Origin: Rossellomorea aquimaris
GTDB taxonomy: Bacteria; Bacillota; Bacilli; Bacillales; Bacillaceae_B
Assembly: GCF_001877785.1 (NCBI RefSeq)
Contig: NZ_MINN01000150.1
Coordinates: 62,001-126,000 of the forward strand
Length of the DNA: 64,000 nt
Direction: 5' to 3'
The translations under genes and the position numbers were made by a program. The notes beneath the pieces are model-generated. The model worked only from the letters and a program-made list of their open reading frames with translations, was not told where the DNA came from and did no database searches. This document shows, in pieces, positions 7,710-17,586 of this stretch (position 1 is the stretch's first letter; every line of letters begins with the position of its first letter).

Positions 7710-9494
7710 TCAAACTACATACTTCTCAGCGTCAACCAGCTTTTCAGATGCTTCACGCTTCACTGCGATCACGTTGATCGGTGTGTGGCGCGTGAATTTA
7801 CGGAGTGCTGAAAGCATCATGCGGAGAGTGTCGCCCTGTTCTGTTGCCACGAGGGTTTCTTTTGCATGTGCTTCAATTTCATTGAACGCTTCCTGACAGA
7901 AGATTTGCGTGTAAAGAAGCTTTTGTTTCGCTTTTTCAGCTCCGCCCTTCTCAAGCGCTTTTTCTGTACGAAGGACAACGGATTCCATGGCATATGCGTT
8001 CGATACGATATCCGCGATGTTCACAAGGATTTCCTGCTCTTTTTCGAGTGCATTTCCGAACTTCTGAGCTGCTAATCCAGCTAACATCAAACCGATTTTC
8101 TTCGCGTTTTTCACAAGATATTTTTCTTGTGCCAACGGCTCGTCGCCCACTTCTTCAGGCATAAGCATCATCAGTTCTTCCTGAAGAGCCTGCGCTTTTT
8201 GAAGGAGCGGCAGTTCGCCTTTCATTGCTTTGCGAAGATACGTGCCCGGTACAAGCAGGCGGTTGATTTCATTCGTTCCTTCGAAGATACGATTGATGCG
8301 GGAGTCGCGGTACATTCTTTCAATCTCATACTCCTGCATGAAGCCATATCCGCCGTGAAGCTGGACGCCTTCGTCTACTACATAATCCAGTACTTCCGTC
8401 GCGAAGAATTTATTCAGTGAGCACTCGATGGCATATTCAGCGATCGACTTCGCCACTTCCGTTCCATTTTTGACTTCTTCATCTGTAAGCTTGCTCATGC
8501 GGTCTTCGAATAATCCTACAGTACGGTATACGGAGCTTTCGGCTGCATACAATTTCGCTGCCATTGTCGCCAATTTTTCTTTAGTCAGGTTGAAAGAAGA
8601 AATCGGTGTCTTGAACTGCTGGCGCTGATTTGTGTATTGTACCGTTACTTCAAACGCACGTTTACTTGCACCGACTGCACCTACACCAAGCTTATAGCGC
8701 CCGATGTTCAGGATATTGAAGGCGATGATATGCCCTTTTCCTGCCTGGCCGAGAAGGTTTTCCACAGGGATTTCTGCATCTTCAAGAATCAATGTACGTG
8801 TGGAAGAACTTTTGATTCCCATCTTCTTTTCTTCCGGACCAGTCGATACGCCTGGATAATCTTTTTCAACGATGAATGCAGAGAAATGCTCGGCGTCGAT
8901 TTTCGCATACACAACAAATACATCAGCGAATGCCGAGTTTGTGATCCACTGCTTCTCACCATTCAAAATATAATGCGTGCCCGCTTCGTTCAGTTTCGCT
9001 GTCGTCTTCGCACCAAGTGCATCTGAACCTGAACCCGGCTCCGTCAATGCATAAGCAGCAAGCTTTTCACCTGTTGCAAGTGCAGGAAGGTACTTTTGCT
9101 TTTGATCTTCGTTACCGAAAAGGACGATCGGAAGTGATCCGATTCCGACATGGGCACCGTGGGAGATGGAGAAACCGCCTGCACGGGACATTTTTTCAGC
9201 AATCAAAGCCGAGCTCACTTTATCAAGACCAAGTCCGCCGTATTCTTCAGGGACATCCGCTCCAAGGAGACCCAGTTCCCCAGCTTCTTTCAATAAGCGT
9301 ACGGAATGATCGAATTCGTGGTTTTCAAGATTATCGATGACCGGAACCACTTCGTTCAGCACATAATCTTCAGTGGTTTTCGCGATCATTTTTTGTTCGT
9401 CGGAATATTCTTCCGGTGTGAATACTTGATCAAAGCTCACATCTTCGATTAAAAAACTTCCACCCTTAATCAATTTATCAGTTTGATTTGCCAT
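7710..9494 (-). CDS. fadE: Acyl-CoA dehydrogenase (YusJ/FadE)
   Basis: 594 residues from ATG 9494 behind AAGGGG, matching the length of B. subtilis YusJ. The order is N-terminal helical domain, middle beta domain with the FAD-binding YALTEPGSGSDALG, then the C-terminal domain with the LHGGYGFMQEYEIER signature and EGTNEINR, whose Glu is the catalytic base region. An additional C-terminal helical extension of about 150 residues is typical of this long type. It catalyses the first step of fatty-acid beta-oxidation. It is separated from fadA by 358 bp holding repeat copy B. Confidence 0.95.
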   Translation of the reverse strand: MANQTDKLIKGGSFLIEDVSFDQVFTPEEYSDEQKMIAKTTEDYVLNEVVPVIDNLENHEFDHSVRLLKEAGELGLLGADVPEEYGGLGLDKVSSALIAEKMSRAGGFSISHGAHVGIGSLPIVLFGNEDQKQKYLPALATGEKLAAYALTEPGSGSDALGAKTTAKLNEAGTHYILNGEKQWITNSAFADVFVVYAKIDAEHFSAFIVEKDYPGVSTGPEEKKMGIKSSSTRTLILEDAEIPVENLLGQAGKGHIIAFNILNIGRYKLGVGAVGASKRAFEVTVQYTNQRQQFKTPISSFNLTKEKLATMAAKLYAAESSVYRTVGLFEDRMSKLTDEEVKNGTEVAKSIAEYAIECSLNKFFATEVLDYVVDEGVQLHGGYGFMQEYEIERMYRDSRINRIFEGTNEINRLLVPGTYLRKAMKGELPLLQKAQALQEELMMLMPEEVGDEPLAQEKYLVKNAKKIGLMLAGLAAQKFGNALEKEQEILVNIADIVSNAYAMESVVLRTEKALEKGGAEKAKQKLLYTQIFCQEAFNEIEAHAKETLVATEQGDTLRMMLSALRKFTRHTPINVIAVKREASEKLVDAEKYVV

Positions 9495-9539
9495 TATTGA
9501 CATCCCCTTAACGTTTTTTTGAAAGGTTCTATAAACACC

Positions 9540-9787
9540 GCTGTTGATTTCCGTGGAAGACTTCGCTTTCCGCGGGTAGCCCGTGAGCCTCCTCGTCACT
9601 TCGTTCCTGCGGGAAGAAAAGCGGAGGCGGCTCGTTCAGCCCCGACAAGCATAAGATGAATAGGCTGAAAAGGCGCTTTTTGCCTATTTAGCTTATGATC
9701 TCGAGGGGCTAGCCGCCGGTGCTGGACAAGTCTCACATAAGCTACTCTTCCCGCAAGAGTCTTCGTCTTCCACTCCAATCAACAGCT
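9540..9787 (+). repeat. Dispersed repeat copy B (core with inner module) inside the fad operon
   Basis: Ends are GCTGTTGATTTCCGTGG and CCACTCCAATCAACAGC, an imperfect inverted repeat shared with copies A, C and D. The sequence lies between fadA and fadE, which are otherwise expected to be co-transcribed, so it is probably transcribed. It has strong potential to fold into RNA hairpins. Confidence 0.85.
9616..9731 (+). repeat. Inner hairpin module of copy B
   Basis: Begins GAAAAGCGGA and ends CTGGACAAGT. Arms GGCGGCT...AGCCCC...CATAAG and CTTATG...GGGGCTAGCCGCC pair over tens of bases. The same module is at 27041-27164 and 31266-31389. Here it runs in the same direction as the surrounding core. 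Confidence 0.8.
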
Positions 9788-9852
9788 AGATCCATTTAAT
9801 CCAATTAAGCTCCATGAAAATAGACGATTTTAAATTCGATATCTTCATTCTC

Positions 9853-11031
9853 TTAACCGATCAGTTCAAACACCCCGGCTGCTCCCATTCCGCCGCCGAT
9901 GCACATGGTGACGATGCCGAATTGCTGGTTGCGGCGTTTCATTTCGTGGACGAGTGACAGGGTCAATTTTGCACCTGTGCATCCAAGCGGGTGACCGAGT
10001 GCGATCGCTCCGCCGTTTACGTTCACTTTGTCTGCATCAAGGCCAAGCTGGCGGATGACCTGGATCGACTGGGAAGCGAATGCTTCGTTCAGTTCGAATA
10101 GGCCGATATCGGACAGTTCAAGACCTGCCATTTTAAGTGCGCGCGGAATCGCTTCGACTGGGCCGATCCCCATGATTTCCGGCGGCACGCCTGCTACGGC
10201 AAAGCTTCTGAACTTCGCCATCGGCTGCAATCCAAGTCCATCCGCTTTTTCGCGGTCCATGACCATCACCGCTGCAGCCCCGTCACTTGTCTGAGAAGAG
10301 TTCCCTGCCGTGACAGACCCTTTTACATTGAATGCGGGACGCAGTTTGCCAAGTACCTGTGCACTTGTTTCAGCACGGACCCCTTCGTCCTTCGCAAACT
10401 GAAACGTCTTTTCTACCAGTTTGTTCTCGGCATTCACAGAACGCTGCACCACATCAACCGGCACGATTTCATCGTCGAACTTTCCTTCTGCTATCGCTTT
10501 TGCCGCTTTCTGATGGCTTCTCACCGCAAATGCATCCTGGTCTTCACGCGATACGCCGAATTTCTTCGCCACTTCTTCTGCCGTGTGACCCATGCTCATG
10601 TAGTACTGCGGAGCCGTTTCAGCAAGCTTTGAATTCGGTCGTACGACATGCCCCATCATTGGTACAAGACTCATCGATTCCGCACCGCCGGCAATCGCCG
10701 TGTCGGAATGGCCCAGCATGATTTTTTCAGCTGCATAGGCAATGGACTGCAAGCCTGATGAGCAGTAACGGTTAATCGTGATGGCGGGAACCGAACTCGG
10801 AAGCCCGGCAAGGCCTCCGATATTCCTCGCCATGTTGAGGCCCTGCTCGGCTTCCGGCATGGCACATCCAATGATCAGATCGTCGATATTCCCCTCATAG
10901 TTCCCGGCACGTTTCAATGTTTCTTTTACGACAAGGGCACCAAGGTCATCCGGTCTCACTCCCGCCAATGACCCTTTTCTTGATTTTCCGACTGGTGTTC
11001 TGGCACCAGCCACTATGACTGCTTCACGCAT
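9853..11031 (-). CDS. fadA: Acetyl-CoA C-acyltransferase (3-ketoacyl-CoA thiolase)
   Basis: 392 residues. Thiolase signatures are complete: the nucleophilic Cys in [10 protein letters not shown] (about residue 90), [18 protein letters not shown] with the catalytic His, and the C-terminal [13 protein letters not shown] with the second Cys. It cleaves 3-ketoacyl-CoA to acetyl-CoA in the last step of beta-oxidation. It starts 34 bp after fadN, so the two are co-transcribed; ortholog of B. subtilis YusK. Confidence 0.96.
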   Translation of the reverse strand: MREAVIVAGARTPVGKSRKGSLAGVRPDDLGALVVKETLKRAGNYEGNIDDLIIGCAMPEAEQGLNMARNIGGLAGLPSSVPAITINRYCSSGLQSIAYAAEKIMLGHSDTAIAGGAESMSLVPMMGHVVRPNSKLAETAPQYYMSMGHTAEEVAKKFGVSREDQDAFAVRSHQKAAKAIAEGKFDDEIVPVDVVQRSVNAENKLVEKTFQFAKDEGVRAETSAQVLGKLRPAFNVKGSVTAGNSSQTSDGAAAVMVMDREKADGLGLQPMAKFRSFAVAGVPPEIMGIGPVEAIPRALKMAGLELSDIGLFELNEAFASQSIQVIRQLGLDADKVNVNGGAIALGHPLGCTGAKLTLSLVHEMKRRNQQFGIVTMCIGGGMGAAGVFELIG

Positions 11032-11065
11032 GATGTTCCCCCGCTTTCTGGTTTGATTTATATGA

Positions 11066-13450
11066 TTAGTTGCGTAATGGCTTTCCTTTGACAAGCATGT
11101 GCTGCATTCTTTGCTGTGATTTAGGCTGAGCGATCAGGCTCAGGAATGCTTCCCTTTCAAGATCTAGTAAGTATTGCTCATCGACTTCGGTTCCGAACGG
11201 CACTTTTCCGCCGGCGATTACGTACGCCAGCTTCTTGGCGATCAAAAGATCGTGTTCTGAGATGAAGCCTGATTGATACATCGATTGTGCTCCGAGCAGC
11301 AGCGTACCGTATCCTGTTTCACCTGTTACCGGGACTTTCTTGCGGATCGGTGCTTTATAGCCGCTCTCATAAAGGGCGATAGCAGCCTGTTTCGCATCAT
11401 ATAATAAGTGGTCGCCGTTCACACTCACTCCGTCAGCCTTGCTGAGGAAGTTGTTTTCCCTTGCTTCATCGCCAGAAGTCGACACTTTTGCCATGGCGAT
11501 CGTTTCGAATACTTTATTCGCTATTTTCTGAAGGTCGAATTCCACTCCATTCGGAAGGTTCGCCAGATGTTTCATATAAAGTTCTTTGTTTCCGCCTCCG
11601 CCCGGGATCAGGCCGACTCCGACTTCCACAAGCCCCATATAGGTTTCCATGCTTGCCTGAATATGTGCAGCCGGCAGGCAGACTTCGCTTCCTCCGCCGA
11701 GCGTCATGCCGAATGGCGCTGCAACGACCGGTTTGGATGAATATTTGACTTTCATCATTGCCTGCTGGAAATGGCGGACGACCATATCGATTTCAAACAC
11801 ATTGTCATCCTGGGCCTCCATCAGGATCATCGCGAGGTTGGCACCTACACAGAAGTTCTTGGCCTGGTTTCCGATGACAAGTCCCTTATAGTTCTTCTCC
11901 ACTTCGTCAACCGCGAATTTGATCATCTGAATGATATCAAGGCCGATTGCGTTGTTCGGAGAATGGAATTCAAGAAGGGCAACACCGTCCCCGATATCGA
12001 TCAGGCTTGCACCTGAATTCTTCTTGATCAGCTTTCCTTGTTTTTTCAACAGCTTCAAGTCAATCACTTTCGGGTTGCGCTCTACAAGCTTGTATTCACC
12101 ATTATGGTAGAAATACAGCTCTCCCTCTTCTTCTTTATAAAAATGGGTATGCCCCGCCTCAAGCATTTCTTCCACCCACTGAGGCACGGTCACGCCTTCT
12201 TCTTTCATGCGTGTGACGGATTTTTCAATCCCGATCGCATCCCATGTTTCAAACGGTCCTAGCTCCCAGCCGAATCCCCATTTCATGGCGCGGTCGATCG
12301 CCACGATATCATCGGCGATTTCACCGTGCAGCTGCGCTGAATAAGTAAGGACCGGGGACAGGATGTTCCATAGGAGGGAACCTGCTTTATCTTTCGCATA
12401 GGCAAGGGACTTGATTTTATTCCGGAGTCCCTTTTCATTCTTGCTCATTTCAACTGAAGCGGTTTTCAGCTTTTTACGCGGCCCGTATTCCAATGTTGCC
12501 GGGTCCAGTTCAAGGATCTCTTTGCCCTGCTTCAGGAAGAAGCCCTGGCCGCTCTTGCTTCCAAGCCAGCCGTTTTCAAGCATCTTTTGCATGAATGCAG
12601 GCACTTCGAATACTTTCTTTTCATCGCCGTCCACTTGATCGTAGACATTTTTAGCCACATGCGCGAACGTATCCAGACCAACGACGTCAAGCGTTCTGAA
12701 CGTTGCACTCTTTGGTCTGCCGATCAACGGACCTGTTATGGAATCGACCTCTCCCACGCTGTAACCGCCTTTCAGCATTTCCTGCACTGTCACGAGCAGT
12801 CCGTATGTCCCGATTCGGTTTGCGATGAAGTTCGGTGTATCTTTTGCAAAGACGACACCTTTCCCGAGTGCATCTTCACCGAATGTTTTCATGAAGTCCA
12901 CGACGTCACGATCAGTCTTCTTAGTCGGGATAACTTCAAGAAGCTTCAGGTAGCGCGGCGGATTGAAGAAGTGGGTGCCGAGGAAGTTCTTCTGGAAATC
13001 CTCCGAACGGCCTTCTGCCATTGCTTCGATTGAGATGCCAGATGTATTGGAGCTGATGATGCTTCCAGGCTTACGGTGTTGTTCAACCTGTGCGAATACC
13101 TTCTTTTTTATGTCCAAATTTTCAACTACGACCTCGATGACCCAATCGCACTCGCTGATTTTTTTCATGTCATCTTCAAAGTTACCGGCTGTGATCAGCG
13201 ATAAGTTTTGTTTGGAAGTGAGTGGAGCAGGTTTTTGCTTAAGGAGCTTTTTTAAAGCGTTTTCACTCATGCGATTGCGAAATGCCTTGCTCTCTGATGT
13301 TAAACCCTTTGCTTTATCTTCTTCTGTCAATTCACGCGGGACGATGTCTAATAATAGTGTTGGAATACCGATGTTCGCTAAATGTGCCGCAATCCCGGAT
13401 CCCATTACTCCCGATCCCAATACTGCAGCTTTTTGAATTCTGCGCGTCAA
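11066..13450 (-). CDS. fadN: 3-hydroxyacyl-CoA dehydrogenase / enoyl-CoA hydratase fusion (YusL/FadN)
   Basis: 794 residues from a TTG at 13450 that follows GGGGGAG; a GTG at 13474 is a weaker option. Domain order: Rossmann NAD domain ([17 protein letters not shown] near the start), the dehydrogenase C-terminal domains with NRIGTYGLL, then from about residue 480 a crotonase-fold domain ([11 protein letters not shown] and [10 protein letters not shown]). It does the hydration and second oxidation steps of fatty-acid degradation. First gene of fadN-fadA-fadE; a FadR-type operator lies upstream. Confidence 0.95.
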   Translation of the reverse strand: MTRRIQKAAVLGSGVMGSGIAAHLANIGIPTLLLDIVPRELTEEDKAKGLTSESKAFRNRMSENALKKLLKQKPAPLTSKQNLSLITAGNFEDDMKKISECDWVIEVVVENLDIKKKVFAQVEQHRKPGSIISSNTSGISIEAMAEGRSEDFQKNFLGTHFFNPPRYLKLLEVIPTKKTDRDVVDFMKTFGEDALGKGVVFAKDTPNFIANRIGTYGLLVTVQEMLKGGYSVGEVDSITGPLIGRPKSATFRTLDVVGLDTFAHVAKNVYDQVDGDEKKVFEVPAFMQKMLENGWLGSKSGQGFFLKQGKEILELDPATLEYGPRKKLKTASVEMSKNEKGLRNKIKSLAYAKDKAGSLLWNILSPVLTYSAQLHGEIADDIVAIDRAMKWGFGWELGPFETWDAIGIEKSVTRMKEEGVTVPQWVEEMLEAGHTHFYKEEEGELYFYHNGEYKLVERNPKVIDLKLLKKQGKLIKKNSGASLIDIGDGVALLEFHSPNNAIGLDIIQMIKFAVDEVEKNYKGLVIGNQAKNFCVGANLAMILMEAQDDNVFEIDMVVRHFQQAMMKVKYSSKPVVAAPFGMTLGGGSEVCLPAAHIQASMETYMGLVEVGVGLIPGGGGNKELYMKHLANLPNGVEFDLQKIANKVFETIAMAKVSTSGDEARENNFLSKADGVSVNGDHLLYDAKQAAIALYESGYKAPIRKKVPVTGETGYGTLLLGAQSMYQSGFISEHDLLIAKKLAYVIAGGKVPFGTEVDEQYLLDLEREAFLSLIAQPKSQQRMQHMLVKGKPLRN

Positions 13451-13523
13451 TGTGTTCTCCCCCTTTGTTTGCACTGTGTTTTCATTGGATAACCGGCCTG
13501 ATTTGGTCTGGTCCGGACAACTT

Positions 13524-13541
13524 TGAATGAATACTCATTCA
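13524..13541 (-). promoter_or_regulatory. FadR-type operator upstream of fadN
   Basis: TGAATGAATACTCATTCA, an 18-bp inverted repeat matching the Bacillus FadR consensus (TGAATGA...TCATTCA). In Bacillus FadR represses fatty-acid degradation genes until long-chain acyl-CoA is present. It sits 74 bp upstream of the fadN start. Confidence 0.88.
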
Positions 13542-13617
13542 TTTTTTCCTCAAAAAAAAGATCCGAATGAGTTTCTGTTATCTATAATATATCGGATATT
13601 CTAAAATATCGCAATAT

Positions 13618-13631
13618 TTAAACGTTTAAAA
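13618..13631. promoter_or_regulatory. Perfect 14-bp palindrome TTTAAACGTTTAAA upstream of fadN
   Basis: Located between fadN (minus) and the yuzL-like gene (plus). Its core TTAAACGTTTAA is also the centre-right part of the putative ArsR-type operator at 7520-7545, suggesting one regulator may act at both places. Confidence 0.5.
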
Positions 13632-13721
13632 TTGTGAAATTTTTTCAGTTTTTCTAGTGCCTTAATTCCCATGTCATAAACTCTCCTCCATAAGGACATT
13701 TTAAGAATGGAGGTGTTTTTC

Positions 13722-13856
13722 ATGGCAAAACGCAAAAAAGATCCTTCAAGAGCAGGCGTCAGCGCTGCCAGTGTAAAAGGGAATGCCGGTCCGACAGTTG
13801 AAACTGACGGCGGCGGAAAAGTAAACAGTCAAAACAATCAATTTAAAAAGCAATAA
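13722..13856 (+). CDS. yuzL: YuzL-like small protein
   Basis: 44 residues, Lys-rich start (MAKRKKDPSRAG) and a Gly/Asn/Gln-rich end, preceded by TGGAGGTG with good spacing and followed by a clear terminator. I recognise the AGVSAASVKG segment as that of the YuzL family found in spore-forming Bacillus. Function unknown; composition resembles minor small acid-soluble spore proteins, which is an inference only. Confidence 0.8.
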   Translation: MAKRKKDPSRAGVSAASVKGNAGPTVETDGGGKVNSQNNQFKKQ

Positions 13857-13862
13857 GAGATG

Positions 13863-13898
13863 ATCACAGGCGTCTTTGCAGGCTCCTGTGATTGTTTT
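13863..13898 (+). terminator. Terminator after the yuzL-like gene
   Basis: ATCACAGG and CCTGTGAT pair around a 14-base loop and are followed by TGTTTTT. Confidence 0.85.
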
Positions 13899-13987
13899 TG
13901 GTCCATTTTTATGTTGAGTTGTGATTTTAAGGAGTAAACGGTAGGGAATTCGGCGGCAAGGACCAACTACTTCACCACCGGATTTGG

Positions 13988-14084
13988 TTTATGCTGAATG
14001 CTTAAAAATATCCTTTTATGCTGATTTTTTCGGATATATGCTGACAAATTTTTATTTATGCTGAATTATTTAGATTTATGCTGA
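13988..14084. repeat. Intergenic array, period 20 bp, motif TTTATGCTGA
   Basis: The motif occurs at 13988, 14015, 14035, 14055 and 14075 (steps 27, 20, 20, 20), with TATGCTGA again at 14201. The 10-bp spacers between motifs differ. It occupies the 500-bp non-coding gap 13857-14353 between the yuzL-like and yczE-like genes; apart from the array and the terminator I see nothing else there. A period of 20 is not a multiple of three, so it is not a coding repeat. Confidence 0.75.
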
Positions 14085-14353
14085 CTTTAGTAAAAAACGG
14101 AAACAAATTCCTCTTCTGCAATGACAGCCGTTTCCCCTTAAGGCCCATCCCTCGCTTCAATAACGCACTAAAGTGCAAACCCCAGACAAAATAAATAAAA
14201 TATGCTGAAATGCAAAAATTAACTTTGCTTCCCTGTACGTTATGAAGTAAACTAAAAGTATTGTGTTTGGTTGTCAGACCTCTTACTTCAACAGAGTAGA
14301 GGGTACAACCAACAGTCTTTTGATAACGTTTACAGATAAGGAGAGAAAATACG

Positions 14354-14983
14354 ATGATGATTCGTAGATCAGTATTTTTTACTATAGGATTATTCATTTT
14401 GACGATGGGTGTTTCATTGATCATTAAATCGGGGCTTGGGGCTTCTGCGTGGGATGCGCTCGCGGTGGGCGAGTCGAGAATGTTCGGCATCACGGTCGGT
14501 ACCGCGGTGTTCGTTAATGGAATCGTGTTGATCGTTCTCAACGCCCTTATTATGAAAAAACGTCCAGATGTTCTGGCGACATTGACGATTTTTGTTATTG
14601 GCCTGTTAATTGATTTCTGGCTGCTGATTGTGTTGGCTGACTTTGCTCCAGTGATGATGGTCAATCAATTTATTGCTCTTGGACTCGGAATATTGACAGT
14701 AGGATTAGGTGTTTCCATTTACCTTCAGGCTAAATTCCCTGCAAGTCCAATGGACACGCTTATGGTGGCAATTCATACCCGCTTCGGGCTGAACCTGCGC
14801 AATTCACGGATCCTCTCAGAAGGATTTGCATTGACACTTGCCTTCTTATTTAAGGGGGATATCGGGATCGGCACAATTCTTGTAACGGTTCTATTAGGAT
14901 TCGTCGTACAATATATGTATCCGATTTTTGAACAGTTATTCGAGAAAAAATCGTTTTCTAAAGCGGCGGTTCCAACTGAATAA
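14354..14983 (+). CDS. YczE/YyaS/YitT-family integral membrane protein
   Basis: 209 residues with about five to six hydrophobic segments and the conserved GLGASAWDALAVG loop near residue 28, typical of the YczE family (members sit next to MocR regulators or antibiotic clusters in other Bacillus). Role unknown. Preceded by AAGGAGAG and followed by a terminator, so it is a single-gene unit. It is absent from this position in B. subtilis. Confidence 0.8.
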   Translation: MMIRRSVFFTIGLFILTMGVSLIIKSGLGASAWDALAVGESRMFGITVGTAVFVNGIVLIVLNALIMKKRPDVLATLTIFVIGLLIDFWLLIVLADFAPVMMVNQFIALGLGILTVGLGVSIYLQAKFPASPMDTLMVAIHTRFGLNLRNSRILSEGFALTLAFLFKGDIGIGTILVTVLLGFVVQYMYPIFEQLFEKKSFSKAAVPTE

Positions 14984-14991
14984 AGGCTGGG

Positions 14992-15025
14992 TAGGGTGAG
15001 ACTTTGAGAGTTTCATCCTTTTTTT
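14992..15025 (+). terminator. Terminator of the yczE-like gene, overlapping the DUF421 stop
   Basis: GGGTGAGACT and AGTTTCATCC pair around TTGAG and are followed by seven Ts. The stop codon of the convergent DUF421 gene lies in the 3' arm. Confidence 0.75.
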
Positions 15026-15720
15026 AATTGATATACTTTTTTTGAACTGTCCATAGTAGCAAGAAAGACGGATTTGATATCCTTTACATGTTTCATATTC
15101 AGTTGATTCAGCACCCAACTCTCATCCACCCCCGCTTTTTCAAGGTTTTCAGGGATGAATTTGCCTTCGTTTATGATAATCAGCGGGATGTGTGAAGGCT
15201 TGACTGGCAGGTTCATGTCGGCAGGGGTAACAGCTGATCCGGCATCAAACTTCATGACGGATATATGTGCATTCGGCTCCAAAATTGCATACTTCACTTC
15301 GCTCACGTCAAAAACATTATGTATCCTCAGTTCGGATAAAAGCAAATCAACACTGATAAACTGCCGTTTCAGATTTTTCACTACGACTTTTCCATTATCA
15401 ATCAAAATGGCTGGTTTTCCATTAAAGAAGAAGCTGAACGTTCGATTTTTCAATGAGATGAAGCTGAATGCGGTATGCCAGAAAAATAGGGTAAGTAAAG
15501 GTACGAACATATAAGTGAAAGAAACCTTTCCGTCAAGAACGGGTGATACCGTAATGGCACCAAGGATCCATATAAGTGCAAAATCATAGGTGGTCAGCTG
15601 ATTTACTGCCCGTTTATATACATTTCTTCCGACCAGATACCCTACGCACCCTACTATAACCGTTCTGATCAGAAACCCCGCCAATGTGATATCCTCAATC
15701 CTTCCAAATACTTCAGGCAT
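15013..15720 (-). CDS. DUF421 (YetF-type) membrane protein
   Basis: 235 residues: three N-terminal membrane segments (about 12-85) then a soluble part holding two strands-rich lobes (KPAILIDNGKVVVKNLKRQFISVDLLLSELR, split here only for description). This is the YetF/YdfS/YkjA architecture; YetF proteins in Bacillus occur in spore membranes and the role is uncertain. The second copy follows upstream by 15 bp, so they form a two-gene operon. Confidence 0.85.
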   Translation of the reverse strand: MPEVFGRIEDITLAGFLIRTVIVGCVGYLVGRNVYKRAVNQLTTYDFALIWILGAITVSPVLDGKVSFTYMFVPLLTLFFWHTAFSFISLKNRTFSFFFNGKPAILIDNGKVVVKNLKRQFISVDLLLSELRIHNVFDVSEVKYAILEPNAHISVMKFDAGSAVTPADMNLPVKPSHIPLIIINEGKFIPENLEKAGVDESWVLNQLNMKHVKDIKSVFLATMDSSKKVYQLKKG

Positions 15721-15735
15721 CTTTATACCTCCCTT

Positions 15736-16434
15736 TTAATTAATGTACAGTTCACCTGCTGGAGTCAGAAGTCCGATATAAACCTTCTCCAAACCTGTAA
15801 CGTTCTGTCTGTCCAATTCTGCCATGATCCAGTTCACATCCAACTTCCTTTTTTTTAATACTTCCTTGTCAATCCTGCCTTCGTATATGACGATATCTGA
15901 TAACTGCTTTGTAGTCATCGGAACTTCCATGGCTGCCTTTGTTACCGGCAGGCTGTTACTATTTTTAGCCACACTGAAATCCCCGTTAGGCTCTGCAATC
16001 ATATATTCCACATTTTTCAAATCAAAGGCATCCTTCTGCCTCAGGATTGAAAATAAATTATCAATGGTAAGCAGCGTCTTTCTCAAATTCTTTTTGTGTA
16101 CCTTTCCTTTTTCTACAATGACAGTCTCTCTTTTTGATGCAAAATAAGGTGACAGTTTTAAATAACTGTAGGAAAGCAAGAGTATGATGATGATATAAAC
16201 GGTTATGATCGAGATGGCATCGATTGGACGGGATTCAGGCTGCACCATACGTGAAGCTGCAATATGACTGATTCCCGCCGCAACCAGGAAATTATAAGGT
16301 GTCATAATTCCCGGCTGTCTAAAGCCTAATGATTTATCAGCCAGGAAAAGGACAAAATATAAAATTGTCGTACGTATGAACAATTCCAGATAATTCAATT
16401 CTTCTGCTTTAAAAAGTATATCTTTCCATTCCAC
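15736..16434 (-). CDS. DUF421 (YetF-type) membrane protein, second copy
   Basis: 232 residues from a GTG at 16434 with AAGGAG nine bases upstream; a GTG at 16461 (behind GGAGGGAGGAGA) would add nine residues and cannot be excluded. Three membrane segments lead into the soluble domain with VEKGKVHKKNLRKTLLT and EYMIAEPNGDFSV. It is clearly paralogous to the downstream gene but only moderately similar. The pair may form a hetero-oligomer, as adjacent YetF-type genes often occur together. Confidence 0.82.
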   Translation of the reverse strand: MEWKDILFKAEELNYLELFIRTTILYFVLFLADKSLGFRQPGIMTPYNFLVAAGISHIAASRMVQPESRPIDAISIITVYIIIILLLSYSYLKLSPYFASKRETVIVEKGKVHKKNLRKTLLTIDNLFSILRQKDAFDLKNVEYMIAEPNGDFSVAKNSNSLPVTKAAMEVPMTTKQLSDIVIYEGRIDKEVLKKRKLDVNWIMAELDRQNVTGLEKVYIGLLTPAGELYIN

Positions 16435-16608
16435 CCAGCTACACTCCTTCTCGTTATGCACTCTCCTCCCTCCCTATTGTTTGTTAGTTCATCGCTGACA
16501 ATACATCGGTACAATAAACTCCGGTTTATAATACCTTTTTCATCAAAACCAAGCCCAAAAATGATATGATGTTTCTATTATTCTATTTCATTATTAGGAG
16601 CGTTTTTT

Positions 16609-17556
16609 ATGCTGCAGGTATTAAATAAGAAATTAGAGAAGCTTATGCCCTTCATTACACCCTCAGCCGTTCTGCTCGGTGTATTGTTTGCTCCATATTT
16701 ATCACCTTTGACGTTCATTGTGCCTTGGGTATTCGCATTTATGACATTTTCGGGGTCCTTGAGCTCAAATTTCCATTCCGTTAAGCGGGCCGTTCAATTC
16801 CCGGTGCCCCTTTTGGCTTCCCTCCTCATCCTTCACATCATCATGCCGCTTTGGGCGTTCGGGATGGGAAGCATCGTCTTTCCTGAGGATGGGCTGACAG
16901 TGACGGGCTTACTGCTGGCGATGGTCATTCCCACCGGAATCACGAGCTTCGTATGGGTGACCATTTATAAGGGAAATATCGGTCTCGCCCTTTCCATCAT
17001 TCTCGTCGATACAATCCTTTCCCCCTTCATCGTGCCGGCCAGCCTGTCTCTGATTGTCGGACAAAAGGTTGAAATGGACAGCTGGAGTATCATGAGCGGT
17101 TTATTGTGGATGGTCGTGATTCCATCCATCATTGGAATGCTATGTAATCACCTGACAAAAGGAAGCATCAAGGACACAGTCGGGAAACAGTTATCCCCTT
17201 TTACTAAAATCGGAATCGGAGTGGTGGTTGCCATCAATAGTTCGGCTGTCGCTCCTTATTTAAAAGATATCAGTCTTAAACTCTTCCTGATTGCTTTCAC
17301 CGTGCTTTTCATCGCCATCTCCGGGTTCGCACTGGCATGGCTGCTTGGCAGCCTGCTTAAACAAACAAGAGATACCAAAGCAAGCCTTTTATTCACCGGG
17401 GGGATGAGGAACATCAGTGCAGGGGCTGTCATCGCCGTTCAATACTTTCCCGCTGCCGTTGCAGTCCCTGTCGTGATCGGCATGCTTTTTCAGCAGGTGC
17501 TCGCCTCACTGTTCGGCTTTTTATTTTATCGCCATGAAGTGAAAATGAATTCATAA
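16609..17556 (+). CDS. Bile acid:sodium symporter-family transporter (YocS-like)
   Basis: 315 residues with about nine to ten membrane segments. The TGITSFVWVTIYKGN and TGGMRNISAGAVIA segments match the two broken-helix regions of the BASS fold, where sodium and the substrate bind. Bacterial members carry bile acids, pantoate or other organic acids; substrate not predictable here. It is transcribed divergently from the DUF421 pair. Confidence 0.85.
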   Translation: MLQVLNKKLEKLMPFITPSAVLLGVLFAPYLSPLTFIVPWVFAFMTFSGSLSSNFHSVKRAVQFPVPLLASLLILHIIMPLWAFGMGSIVFPEDGLTVTGLLLAMVIPTGITSFVWVTIYKGNIGLALSIILVDTILSPFIVPASLSLIVGQKVEMDSWSIMSGLLWMVVIPSIIGMLCNHLTKGSIKDTVGKQLSPFTKIGIGVVVAINSSAVAPYLKDISLKLFLIAFTVLFIAISGFALAWLLGSLLKQTRDTKASLLFTGGMRNISAGAVIAVQYFPAAVAVPVVIGMLFQQVLASLFGFLFYRHEVKMNS

Positions 17557-17557
17557 C

Positions 17558-17586
17558 AAAAAGGACCCGTCAAAGGTCCTTTTTTG
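17558..17586. terminator. Bidirectional terminator between the BASS transporter and the antiporter
   Basis: AAAAAGGACC-CGTCAAA-GGTCCTTTTTT. It serves both convergent genes; the antiporter stop codon is in the loop. Confidence 0.9.

Noticed and set aside
13988..14084. CRISPR array
   Set aside because: Motif (10 bp) and spacer (10 bp) are far too short for CRISPR and there are no cas genes in the window.
14056..14664. 202-residue open frame on the minus strand
   Set aside because: It lies opposite the well-supported yczE-like gene, runs through the period-20 array and has no ribosome binding site or recognisable domain.
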